Shown piece after piece: positions 42,628 through 50,283 of a DNA stretch of 64,000 nucleotides. The DNA lies in assembly GCA_964507045.1 (NCBI GenBank), contig CAZDOO010000005.1, positions 1 to 64,000 of the forward strand. Direction: 5' to 3'. The notes under the pieces were generated by a model that saw only the letters and a list, made by a program, of their open reading frames with translations, was not told where the DNA came from and made no database searches. Both the position numbers and the translations under genes were made by a program. Position 1 is the first letter of the stretch. Each line of letters opens with the position of its first letter. The stretch comes from UBA8199 sp964507045. GTDB taxonomy: Bacteria > Verrucomicrobiota > Verrucomicrobiia > Limisphaerales > UBA8199.

Positions 42628-43224
42628 ATGGCGAAAGAGTTTGAACAGCAGCCGAAGGAGAGCGCGAAAGCGTTCGCGGCGTTCAGTTTGTACCTGAATA
42701 TGGGCCCTGAGCGGTCCCTGGAGGCGGTGGGGCGAAAGTTGGGCAAAAGTGGGGGTCTGGTGCAGCGATGGTCTTCGCGCTGGCGGTGGGCGGAGCGCGT
42801 GGACGCGCATGCCGCGTATCTGGCGACCGTGGAGCGCGAAGCGGTCGAGGTCGCGGCCCGCGGCAAGGCCGCGGAGTGGGCGAAGCGGCAGGACGAAGTC
42901 CGGCAGCGCGAGTGGGAGATGCACGAAAAGTGCATCGGCGCGGCGAAGAAGGCTTTCGATGCGTTCATGGCGCGGGAGAAGGTCTATGCGAACCTGGCCG
43001 ACATTGCGCGGATGCTGGAAGTCGCCAGCAAGCTGGGGCGGTTGGCGTCGGGGCTGGCGACCGACAAAACGGAGGTGACGGGCGAGGATGGCGGAGCCAT
43101 CCGGGTCGAGTTTGAGGCGGCACTCAAGAAGGTTTATGGGCGGCGGGGCCAGGTGGTGGATGTGGAGGCCGCGCCGGTGAATAGCCAAGCGCAAATAGCC
43201 GATAGCCAAGGGGGTAGGGCGTGA
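42628..43224 (+). CDS. Terminase small subunit-like protein
   Basis: The 198-residue protein has an N-terminal helix-turn-helix (AFAAFSLYLNMGPERSLEAVGRKLGKSGGLVQRWSSRWRWAERVDAH) typical of small terminase subunits that select DNA for packaging. A long helical region follows. An upstream in-frame GTG at 42583 is possible. The stop overlaps the start of the large terminase gene (GTGA). In satellites this subunit redirects packaging to satellite DNA. Confidence 0.8.
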   Translation: MAKEFEQQPKESAKAFAAFSLYLNMGPERSLEAVGRKLGKSGGLVQRWSSRWRWAERVDAHAAYLATVEREAVEVAARGKAAEWAKRQDEVRQREWEMHEKCIGAAKKAFDAFMAREKVYANLADIARMLEVASKLGRLASGLATDKTEVTGEDGGAIRVEFEAALKKVYGRRGQVVDVEAAPVNSQAQIADSQGGRA

Positions 43225-44603
43225 GCGAGCTGGAGGACTACATCGATCAGGGGCTGGTGGCGGGGTGCCCGCCTGAGCAGATACAGAATTTCGTCCGGGC
43301 CGGCGTCGTGCTGCAGCCGCGGCAGTTGGCGGCCTCGGCGGCGGCGCGGCTTTGCGATCGGGCCGACGGGCCGACGCAGGTCGGCTACGGCGGCGCTCGT
43401 GGGGGCGGGAAATCGCATTGGCTGCTGGCCCAGATGGGGGCCGACGATGCACAGCGGGCACCGGGGCTGCGGTGCCTGCTGCTGCGCAAGGTCGGCAAAG
43501 CGAATACTGAGCACTTTGAGGACCTGCGGCGGCGGTTGTTCGGCGGGCTCAAGCATACGTTCTCCGCCTACAAGGGCGTGCTGACCTTCGCGAATGGATC
43601 GCAGATCACCGCGGGGCACTACCAGTCGGAGAAGGACATAGATAACTACTTGGGGCTTGAATACCAGGTGATTGGTGTGGAGGAGTGTACCGGGCTGACG
43701 GCGCGGAAGTATTTGGACATTTCGACGTGCTGCCGCACGTCCAGGGCGGACTGGAGGCCGCGGATTTACTGCACGACCAACCCGGGCGGCGTCGGACACG
43801 CATTCTTCAGGTCGCGGTTCATCGTGCCGATGCGGGAGGGGCGAGAGGTCGAGACGCGGTTCATTCCGGCCTGCGTAGATGACAACAGGTTCAACAACCC
43901 GGAGTATCGGCGGGTCCTGGAGGGGTTGAGCGGGTGGCAGAAGCGGGCCTGGCTGGATGGGGAGTGGGACATCGCCGCCGGACAATTTTTCTCCACGTTT
44001 GCGAGGCGGGTTCATGTGGTCGAGCAGTTTGACGACAAGCGGGGCGTGGAGTGGTTTGCGGCGCTCGATTATGGATTTGTACATTTTTCCGTGGTGCTGC
44101 TTGGGTGCCTGGATGGCGATGGGAACCTCTTTGTCGTGGATGAGCATGCCGAGCGGAAGTGGCTGCCGGATCGGCACGCCGCGGCGGTGAAGGCGATGCT
44201 GGCCAGGCACGGGCTGGCGCCGGACCGGCTGCGCCGGTTCGTGGCCGGCGCTGACGTGTTCAGCAGGCAAAGCGACGGTTCGACCGTCGCGAGCCAGTAT
44301 GCGCGGCTCGGCATCACGCTCCGTCCCGCAAACATGGAGCGGGTCGGAGGGTGGGCCGAGATCCTGCAGCGCCTGGGCGACGTGGAGTCCGGCGTCACTC
44401 CGCGCTTGTTCATACATGCGCGGTGTGCGCGGCTGATTGAGTGCCTGCCGTCTTTGCAGCACGATCCGAATCGGCCTGAGGACGTGCTCAAGGTGGATGC
44501 GGATGAGGAGGGCATCGGCGGCGACGATGCCGGCGATGCGCTCCGCTACCTGGTGGCGACGAAGTCGCGGACCGTCACGCAGCGCAAGCTGCGTGGCTTG
44601 TGA
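43221..44603 (+). CDS. Terminase large subunit
   Basis: The 460-residue protein has an ATPase domain with Walker A GGARGGGKSHW near residue 58 and Walker B VIGVEECTGL near 150. The coupling motif is CTTNPGG. A C-terminal nuclease has acidic residues in LDYGF, GADVF and DDAGDALRYL. It cuts and pumps DNA into the head. It starts with GTG overlapping the small subunit gene. Confidence 0.95.
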   Translation: MSELEDYIDQGLVAGCPPEQIQNFVRAGVVLQPRQLAASAAARLCDRADGPTQVGYGGARGGGKSHWLLAQMGADDAQRAPGLRCLLLRKVGKANTEHFEDLRRRLFGGLKHTFSAYKGVLTFANGSQITAGHYQSEKDIDNYLGLEYQVIGVEECTGLTARKYLDISTCCRTSRADWRPRIYCTTNPGGVGHAFFRSRFIVPMREGREVETRFIPACVDDNRFNNPEYRRVLEGLSGWQKRAWLDGEWDIAAGQFFSTFARRVHVVEQFDDKRGVEWFAALDYGFVHFSVVLLGCLDGDGNLFVVDEHAERKWLPDRHAAAVKAMLARHGLAPDRLRRFVAGADVFSRQSDGSTVASQYARLGITLRPANMERVGGWAEILQRLGDVESGVTPRLFIHARCARLIECLPSLQHDPNRPEDVLKVDADEEGIGGDDAGDALRYLVATKSRTVTQRKLRGL

Positions 44604-44910
44604 GGCGCAGCCCCCTTGGGGATGGAAGGGGGCGAGCATGGGGGATGGGTGGGGGAGCGAACTGGAGCAGCAAGTTGAATGACGGCGCGAGGCGTGCCTC
44701 CGGTGTTTGCGCACGTGGAGTGACGGCGTGAGGCTTGGCAGCGGAGGTGAGCGCTTTGGGGTTGGAAACGACGGCGGGTGCAGGGCGGCGAGTCCTGCCG
44801 GGTCCAGGGCGGAGCCCGGCCGCCGGAGGCCAAGGGGGCAGTCACCGGCTGGCAAGTTGGAATGCCGCGCAACGGACTTGCGTCCGGGTGACTGCCCCTT
44901 GGCTGAATTG
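44604..44910. other. Gene-free gap with a large hairpin
   Basis: This 307-base gap lies between the convergent terminase and minus-strand genes. I see no gene. It has a long hairpin (44829-44903) near its end and two copies of TGACGGCG upstream. Confidence 0.6.
44829..44903. repeat. 75-base hairpin, 17-bp stem
   Basis: The left arm (44829-44846) and right arm (44887-44903) pair over 17 bases with a single extra G. Inside are a smaller CAAGT/ACTTG pairing and GGAC-TTGC-GTCC. It ends eight bases before the stop of the minus-strand gene, so it may work as a bidirectional terminator, although no T-run follows. Confidence 0.6.
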
Positions 44911-45231
44911 TCATGGCCTGCGGTCTGGGCATTCGCGGGGCTTGGCGTCGCGGTCGGTGGTGTAGATGAGGGGCTGGCCGCACTTGTGGCAGTGGGTCCA
45001 GCCTGAGCCCGCGGGGTACCAATTGATGCCGCACTGAGCGAAACCGGGCGGGTGCTTCCTGCGGTAGGCGGCTTCCCGCATCAATCGGCGGGTGGTCTTT
45101 TCCATCTCCTCTTTCCGCTTAGCTTCGGCGCGGGCGGCGATGGCGGCAGCCTTCGCGGCCTGCTTGGCGTCTGCCAGGGCCTGCTCGGCGTCGCGGGTCT
45201 GCTGCTCGAAGAATAGGAAAGTCTGGCTCAT
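44911..45231 (-). CDS. Coiled-coil protein with C-terminal zinc ribbon
   Basis: The 106-residue protein has a helical, Ala/Lys/Glu-rich N-terminal half (residues 10-55, coiled-coil-like) and a C-terminal part with CHKCGQPLIY and further Cys (CGINWYP, ECPDRRP) that should form a small zinc ribbon. No family name is known to me. It is part of a minus-strand group with the JAB and WVWVTF genes. Confidence 0.6.
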   Translation of the reverse strand: MSQTFLFFEQQTRDAEQALADAKQAAKAAAIAARAEAKRKEEMEKTTRRLMREAAYRRKHPPGFAQCGINWYPAGSGWTHCHKCGQPLIYTTDRDAKPRECPDRRP

Positions 45232-45275
45232 GGTGAAGTGCTGGCCCGGGTCGGCCCGGGCCAGCGGTGCGGAGG

Positions 45276-45797
45276 CTAGGCGGAATAGAAGTAGCCAAGC
45301 TCGCGCAAGCTTGAGAAACCGGGGTTGCCCATGATGACGTGGTCGAGCACTTCAATCTTGAGGAGCTGGCCAGCGCGGATGAGGTCGCGGGTGACCTTGA
45401 TGTCGGCTTCGCTCGGCGTGCTTTCGCCGCTCGGATGATTGTGCATGAGCACGAGGGCGGCGGCGGAGGTGATGACCGCGAGACGGAACACCGTCAGGGG
45501 GTGAACTAGGATTGTGTCGTGCGTGCCGAAGCTAACAAGCTGGTGCCCCTTGACCCGGCGGCGGGTGTTGAGGAGCAACACCGTGAAGCATTCGCATTCC
45601 GGGTTGAAATACGGGTTGGCGGGCACGTGCAAGCGCCAGTAGTCGGCAGCCTTCTGCGGTGTGTCGCAAAGCTGCAAGGTCTCCGGCGTGGGGCATTCCT
45701 TAAGCGGGACAACCTTATACTCGTAGGGCTGCGCGTTGAACTTGAACGGCTTAACAAGCTCGTCCAGACCGGGAAGCGTAGGCGTGATGGCGTCCAT
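45276..45797 (-). CDS. RadC-like JAB-domain protein
   Basis: The 173-residue protein ends in a RadC/JAB fold with the metal motif HNHPSGESTPSEAD near residue 120. GGAGG lies six bases before the ATG at 45797, which decides the start; the longer frame is a Pro/Ser-rich artefact. RadC-like proteins without the HhH domain are common on phages and plasmids and are often next to anti-restriction-like genes. Confidence 0.85.
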   Translation of the reverse strand: MDAITPTLPGLDELVKPFKFNAQPYEYKVVPLKECPTPETLQLCDTPQKAADYWRLHVPANPYFNPECECFTVLLLNTRRRVKGHQLVSFGTHDTILVHPLTVFRLAVITSAAALVLMHNHPSGESTPSEADIKVTRDLIRAGQLLKIEVLDHVIMGNPGFSSLRELGYFYSA

Positions 45798-45810
45798 ATA
45801 TCCTCCGGGC

Positions 45811-46251
45811 TTAGGCGGCTTTGAGGTCTGCGGCGAACCGGCTGCCGTACTTCTGGCGGGGGTCCTGGCCGCTGCCTTCGGTGGCGAACTGGCCGCACGG
45901 GTGCTGCCAGCACTTGCGGGAGTTGTTCCAATGAAAGCCGAACTGGGAGAGCTGGCCGCGGATGGTCTCGGCGGGCTGCTCGGGGAAGGTGACCCAAACC
46001 CACTTGCCGACAACCTCGGCCAGGTCGTAGGCGGCGGGCAACCACTGCCGGAGGAGGTCGAGAACCTTGTCGGTGGCCAGGGCGCGATTCTCCTCGCGCT
46101 GCTTGTAATTCACATACGGAAGTATGCGGGGCTGCTGCGGAGCGGCGGCGGGTGCGGGCGGAGCCTGCGTAGTGGTGTTGGTGTTTCCGCTCAACTGCTC
46201 AGGACGGCTCAGGAGCCCTGATTCCGATTTCTTGTTTTGCTTGGTTTTCAT
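45811..46251 (-). CDS. Small protein with WVWVTFPEQP motif
   Basis: The 146-residue product has a Pro/Gln-rich N-terminus and a conserved-looking core (GKWVWVTFPEQPAETIRGQLSQFGFHWNNSRKCWQHPCG). I have seen this pattern beside RadC-type genes on mobile elements, but its function is not known. It lies 13 bases upstream of the JAB gene on the same strand. Confidence 0.6.
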   Translation of the reverse strand: MKTKQNKKSESGLLSRPEQLSGNTNTTTQAPPAPAAAPQQPRILPYVNYKQREENRALATDKVLDLLRQWLPAAYDLAEVVGKWVWVTFPEQPAETIRGQLSQFGFHWNNSRKCWQHPCGQFATEGSGQDPRQKYGSRFAADLKAA

Positions 46252-46577
46252 GATGTTTTTTTTGTGCTCTGCTGCTCAGTCCGGTCTCTCGCCCTTCACC
46301 CATCAGAAGCCCGCTCAGCAGGGCGGCGCGTGGGAGGAATCTTCGGAGGGCACCACGCTCTGGCCCCCTGCGCTTAAGGCGGGCGGGTGAGGGCGAGAGA
46401 CTGGGCTGAAGCAGGCAGAGGAGAGCACACAGCGAAAAAACATCTGAAAAACGCTGGAAGGCATTAGCGGACGGCCACCTGATCTAGCCGCCCAACTGTG
46501 GCCGGCCGCAACCCGTGGGCGGCGGCCTGTCCCTGCCTTCCTTATTCCGCGCGCGCGTGACTGACTAAACCAGCGGA

Positions 46578-46901
46578 GTTCCGGGCTGGCGTGAGGGATG
46601 CAGGAGCGGCTGGCGCGAGCACTGCGTGGTTGGCGGGGGCGCAGGGTCAGGGCAGCCGGCCACAAGCAGTGATTCGTGACAGCCGCGACAGGGTCTCTGG
46701 CCACAAGACGGTGTTATCTTCAATGCACCGGGCCGCCGAAGGGCCGACTGGGTTGCGCCTGCGGCAGGAGGTCTTGCGATGAGGCGGCGGGGACCCGTGT
46801 GCCGAGGGTTCCCGCGCCAGCGGGATACGGCAACGGGGCGGCATTGCAGATAACAGCTCTTGTGGCTGGAGCCGGGAGCATCCCTCATGACAGCCCGGAA
46901 C
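46578..46901 (+). ncRNA. Candidate structured RNA domain 1
   Basis: The 24-base ends pair at 22 Watson-Crick positions plus one G-U, enclosing about 276 bases. Inside, CCGGCCACAAG near 46655 can pair with CTTGTGGCTGG near 46859, giving a second stacked helix. No frame is conserved across it. Whether it is transcribed is unknown. Confidence 0.35.
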
Positions 46902-46955
46902 GAAGCGAATCGAGACTGGCGCGCGCGGTTCGTGATGGGTCGCGGGGGCCGCGGT

Positions 46956-47056
46956 GTCTCACTTCTGGTCGGGAGTGCGCAGCGCCGGGCCGTGTCTGGA
47001 GGGTGGAGGGCCAGCCGTCAGGCCCAGCGTGGAGCACGGACGGCCAGAGGTGAGAC
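46956..47056 (+). repeat. Long hairpin, 15-bp stem with two G-U pairs
   Basis: The arms 46956-46970 (GTCTCACTTCTGGTC) and 47042-47056 (GGCCAGAGGTGAGAC) pair along all 15 positions if two G-U pairs are allowed. Confidence 0.5.
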
Positions 47057-47066
47057 TAACGTTGGG

Positions 47067-47158
47067 GGCGGTAGTGAGTGCGGCCAGTTCTGCGGAGGCC
47101 CAGACGCGCAGGAACGAGCATCGTAGCCGGAGCAGAAGCTGGCCGCTCTCACGCCGCC
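47067..47158 (+). repeat. Long hairpin, about 24 paired bases
   Basis: The arms 47067-47093 and 47132-47158 share GGCGG, GTGAG, GCGGCCAG and TTCTGC blocks with small bulges between them. The loop is 38 bases. Confidence 0.5.
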
Positions 47159-47200
47159 GGGGGAAATGGCTTCGTGTCGTGGGGCGCGGGGTCGCGATGC

Positions 47201-47272
47201 TCTGGCTTCTGGATGGGCAGGCTGAGGAGGGAGGGAGGAAGGACGAGTTGGCCTGACCAGCCAGAGGCCAGA
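47201..47272 (+). repeat. Long hairpin, 23-base arms
   Basis: The arms 47201-47223 and 47250-47272 pair with 19 Watson-Crick pairs, two G-U pairs and two mismatches around a 26-base purine-rich loop (GAGGAGGGAGGGAGG). Confidence 0.5.
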
Positions 47273-47821
47273 CTGGAGTCGGGGGACAGCGCATGTCCGG
47301 GCCGCAGCGGAGGCCAGCGAGCTTGTGAGCGTTTCCGTAGCCAGGTCGGGTGATGCGCTGGCCAGGGTCCTCGCCTGTCTCGGCGGTTTCCTGTAGCGGA
47401 AGGGAGTGGAATGGAGCAGTAGCCGGGCGCGACTGTCTTCCTGGTCTTGGGTCGCGTCCGGCGGCGGCGGAATGGAGCGACCTGGAGCGCAAGGAAAGCC
47501 GGCGAGTCAGGCGCCCTGGGAGGCCAGCCAAGTGCCGTGAGTTGGCGCGGTGGCTTGCCACGACCTAGCGAACTTGTGAGCGACGGGCGAGCGCAACCCA
47601 CGGCTCTTGGCGGCCGGGCGTTGGGGCTCGGCCTTCGCGTATCGCGAGGGCCGCTCTGTCCGCTCCAGGTGGAGGCGCGCGTTTGCTTTTGTGCGCCGGA
47701 AGCGGAGCGGCTGACGTTGGCCTGGCGGCGCGTTAGCGCGCCGTAGCGGAGCGACAGCGGAGCGTTCCAACTATTGGGTCTTCGAGCGAAGCGAGCTGAT
47801 GTTGACGTTGCCCGCGTAAAT

Positions 47822-47920
47822 GGGGGAGGGGGGCCGCGTAGGCGCGCTGAGCGGGGCGGAGCGTGCCCCCCTCCCCCCTCCAGGGCAAAGGGGATTACTG
47901 ACTTTTAGGGGGGAGGGGGG
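47822..47920 (+). repeat. G-rich / C-rich / G-rich switch-like repeat
   Basis: GGGGGAGGGGGG (47822-47833), CCCCCCTCCCCCCT (47866-47879) and AGGGGGGAGGGGGG (47907-47920) follow each other. The C-rich arm can pair with either G-rich arm, so two hairpins exclude each other. G-quadruplex or triplex formation is also possible. Confidence 0.6.
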
Positions 47921-48265
47921 TGTTAGCGGAGCCTGCCCCGGCGAGTCATCGAGGCCGGGGCACCCGAAGGGCCGCAAGCGCCGGAGCGGGTGGAGCGCAG
48001 GAACGGATGCAAAGGGTTGGACGCGGGTGAGGCGTGCGATGAGGGACTGCCTGGAGCGAAGTGGCAGGGCGGAGCCCGAACGAAGGGCTTTGGGGCGTTC
48101 TTGGTTGTGAGCTTGGTGCCTGTGGAGAGCGAACTGGTGGATCGTCAAGCGTCGGTGAGCTGACTTTACTGGTAATGGGCTTTACGGAGGAACTGGGAGG
48201 GCATAAGATGTTCGGATATTGGTTTGTGGGCGTCATCACGCGTGAACACAGGCACAAAGGCGAGT

Positions 48266-49423
48266 ATGCATAAATGGAAATTCAACAATTGGAGGATCTC
48301 ACAGCAGATGGGCTTGGTGGCACTGGCTGCCGCTGGTTGCCTGTTGGTGGGCCATAGTACTCATGGGCAGCTTCCTGTAATCGCTTCGTTCAGTCAAAAC
48401 GGTGAGCTCGTGTGTACTAACCTTGCGCCTGGCACCGGAGCCACAGTGGAGTGGGCGCCGTCGCTTGCAGGTCCCTGGACGAATAGCTGGGCAGGCCTTG
48501 AATCAATCGCAGCCGACGCCCAGGGCAGCATCCGGGTCTCCGTCCCGATGTTCTATCGGGTGCGGGCCGGCACCCCTTCGGGCATGATGGTGCTCATTCC
48601 GGGCGGCTCTTTTGTGATGGGTGATACTTTCGGAGAAGGGGACGCCGATGAAATCCCAACGCATGGCGTCCAGGTAAGCGGATGCTACATGGACAAGTAC
48701 GAGGTGACCAAGGGTCTCTGGGAAGCGGTGAAAGAATGGGCCGACACCAATGGCTACGCGTTCGACCATCCTGGCTCTGCCAAAGCGGCCGGACATCCCG
48801 CACACTCGATGAGCTGGTATGACGCGGTAAAATGGTGCAATGCCCGCTCGCAGATGGAGAGCCTTTCACCCTGTTATTATACCGATGCAGGTCTGACGAT
48901 GGTCTATCGCAACGGTCAGGTGGCGCCTTTCGTCAAGTGGAACGGCAATGGTTACCGGCTGCCCACCGAAGCAGAATGGGAAAAGGCGGCGCGGGGAGGT
49001 GCAGAGGGCCGGCGGTTCGCCTGGTGGGATACCGATACGATTACTCATGGCCGAGCGAACTATTACAGCGATACTGGCTATGCATATGATGTCAGTCCTA
49101 CTCGGGGCTATCACCCGGATTACAAGACTGGTGACAGCCCTCACACCAGTCCGGTATGGGTCTTTGCTCCAAACGCCTTTGGGCTCTGCGACATGGCCGG
49201 CAATGTTGGAGAGTGGTGCTGGGATTGGCACGATCCAAACTGGTATACTAACCCAGCGGCGGTGGAGCTCGATACGACCGGCCCATCAACGGGAACCCAT
49301 CGCATCCGGAGGGGCGGGGGCTGGGACAACTATGCAAGCGGTATCCGTTGCGCGAGCCGGGAGCATGACGCACCGACGGAGGTAAGTTTCGTAGTCGGGT
49401 TCCGCTGTGTGCGCCGACTTTGA
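48266..49423 (+). CDS. Secreted FGE-fold protein carried by the element
   Basis: The 385-residue protein starts with a signal-peptide-like segment (basic MHKWKFNNWR, then MGLVALAAAGCLLVG). An FGE fold spans about 120 to the end (IPGGSFVMGDTF, SMSWYDAVKWCNARSQME, YRLPTEAEWEKAARGG, FGLCDMAGNVGEWCWDW, GFRCVRRL). The paired FGE cysteines are missing (GGGWDNYASGIRCASR), so sulfatase activation is unlikely. It is close in pattern to the FGE part of the 18.4-kb protein. It may be a surface or lysogenic-conversion protein. It stands alone between two hairpin-rich tracts. Confidence 0.85.
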   Translation: MHKWKFNNWRISQQMGLVALAAAGCLLVGHSTHGQLPVIASFSQNGELVCTNLAPGTGATVEWAPSLAGPWTNSWAGLESIAADAQGSIRVSVPMFYRVRAGTPSGMMVLIPGGSFVMGDTFGEGDADEIPTHGVQVSGCYMDKYEVTKGLWEAVKEWADTNGYAFDHPGSAKAAGHPAHSMSWYDAVKWCNARSQMESLSPCYYTDAGLTMVYRNGQVAPFVKWNGNGYRLPTEAEWEKAARGGAEGRRFAWWDTDTITHGRANYYSDTGYAYDVSPTRGYHPDYKTGDSPHTSPVWVFAPNAFGLCDMAGNVGEWCWDWHDPNWYTNPAAVELDTTGPSTGTHRIRRGGGWDNYASGIRCASREHDAPTEVSFVVGFRCVRRL

Positions 49424-49676
49424 CGGCGCGAAGCTGCGTGCCTCCGAAGGCAGGCCAAGGCTCAGTGGCGGGTGGGCGGCCGCAGCCAGCCGCTGAGAAA
49501 TAGCCACCGCCAGACCAACGGCTGCCACCACGGGAGACGGGGACGGAACTTAGGAGGACAACCGGCCGCCCGCCACCACTGCACCGGCAACGAAACGCGC
49601 TGGAAATAGAACCCAGCGACCCGACACTGAAAACGCTGCCAACGAACGCCGACCAGGAGATGCCAACGCCTAGCGG

Positions 49677-49742
49677 CCCAGCCACTCTGTAGATGCTCTC
49701 TCACACCTTTTTCTTTGAGAGAGCATCTACAGAGTGGCTGGG
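49677..49742. repeat. Perfect 27-bp inverted repeat with 12-base loop
   Basis: The left arm 49677-49703 and right arm 49716-49742 are exact reverse complements, with loop CACCTTTTTCTT. A perfect stem this long is rare by chance and longer than any usual terminator. It lies 254 bases after the FGE-fold gene. Confidence 0.9.
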
Positions 49743-49855
49743 ACGCGGGCAGTGCTGGAGGACGTAGGATTACGCAAGACGCCCGACAGCCCGAAGGAGT
49801 CGTTTATCTAACTTTGTTTTTTCCGAAGCGGAGTGGCAGGGCGCATTCCAATGGT

Positions 49856-49909
49856 TGCAGCAGGCGTGCCAGCCCGTGGGGTTAAAGGGGGGCTGGCGCG
49901 ACTGCTGCA
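49856..49909 (+). repeat. Hairpin with 20-bp stem
   Basis: The arms TGCAGCAGGCGTGCCAGCCC and GGGCTGGCGCGACTGCTGCA pair with one mismatch and one G-U, around a 14-base loop. Confidence 0.7.
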
Positions 49910-50129
49910 TCGTGGTTGCGCCCGAACGTAGCGGCTCTGGGGGCGCTGGAATTGGTGAGGGCGTTGGTTTCGCGGCGGGCGGTCGTGGTCGCGAAGCGGT
50001 GGGACGTTGGCTCGCGCTGCGACATCCGAATTGCCCAGGGCGAGCAGCCAGCGTGACAGGCGGGAGGGTGGAGGGGCGACTGGCGCGCTGGCTGCGGTCG
50101 GCGTGGTTGGTGGTTGTGGGTTGGGTGAG

Positions 50130-50184
50130 CCGCTGCCTCCGCCACTCCCCGTTGCGAAGCACAGGGGAGTGGAGGAGGCAGCGG
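50130..50184 (+). repeat. Hairpin with 21-bp stem
   Basis: The arms 50130-50150 and 50164-50184 pair at 20 of 21 positions around GTTGCGAAGCACA. It is about 100 bases before the portal gene and may affect its expression. Confidence 0.75.
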
Positions 50185-50283
50185 TGACCGTGCGCTGGTG
50201 CGTGGAGTGTGCGATGGGAAATCTGTCAAACTGTTTCTTCGTGGAAAAAATACGCGGGGCGGTGATGGGCGGGATGTGAGCGC

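Larger units (their letters stand above)
46252..48265. other. 2-kb gene-free tract rich in long hairpins
   Basis: No convincing gene is present. Open frames exist in several phases because the DNA is GC-rich, but they show no domain, start site or bias. Instead the tract carries successive long inverted repeats: 46578-46601/46878-46901, 46956-46970/47042-47056, 47067-47093/47132-47158, 47201-47223/47250-47272, and 47866-47879/47907-47920. Several arms pair through G-U positions, which favours a structured RNA. Confidence 0.6.
49424..50283. other. 860-base gene-free tract with long hairpins
   Basis: No gene is supported; frames here have no start sites or domains. At least five inverted repeats lie in it: about 49463-49482/49563-49581, 49677-49703/49716-49742 (perfect), 49856-49875/49890-49909, 50044-50055/50084-50095 and 50130-50150/50164-50184. 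It resembles the tract before the FGE gene, as if the gene were set into one structured region. Confidence 0.6.

Noticed and set aside
42427..44855. Long minus-strand frames opposite the terminase genes
   Set aside because: They are Arg/Pro/His-rich shadows; the plus strand has Walker and nuclease motifs.
46300..48150. Many overlapping frames of 60-200 codons in both strands
   Set aside because: No start sites, domains or biased composition; frames are open only because stop codons are rare in GC-rich DNA. The inverted repeats explain the region better.
48266..49423. Diversity-generating retroelement target protein (FGE/C-lectin fold)
   Set aside because: No reverse transcriptase, template repeat or variable repeat is visible in the window.
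49677..49742. Protelomerase (hairpin telomere) site
   Set aside because: The repeat has a 12-base non-palindromic loop, the element has tRNA att sites, and no protelomerase is encoded.
49677..50184. Integron attC sites
   Set aside because: The stems lack the GTTRRRY and RYYYAAC core boxes and no integron integrase is present.
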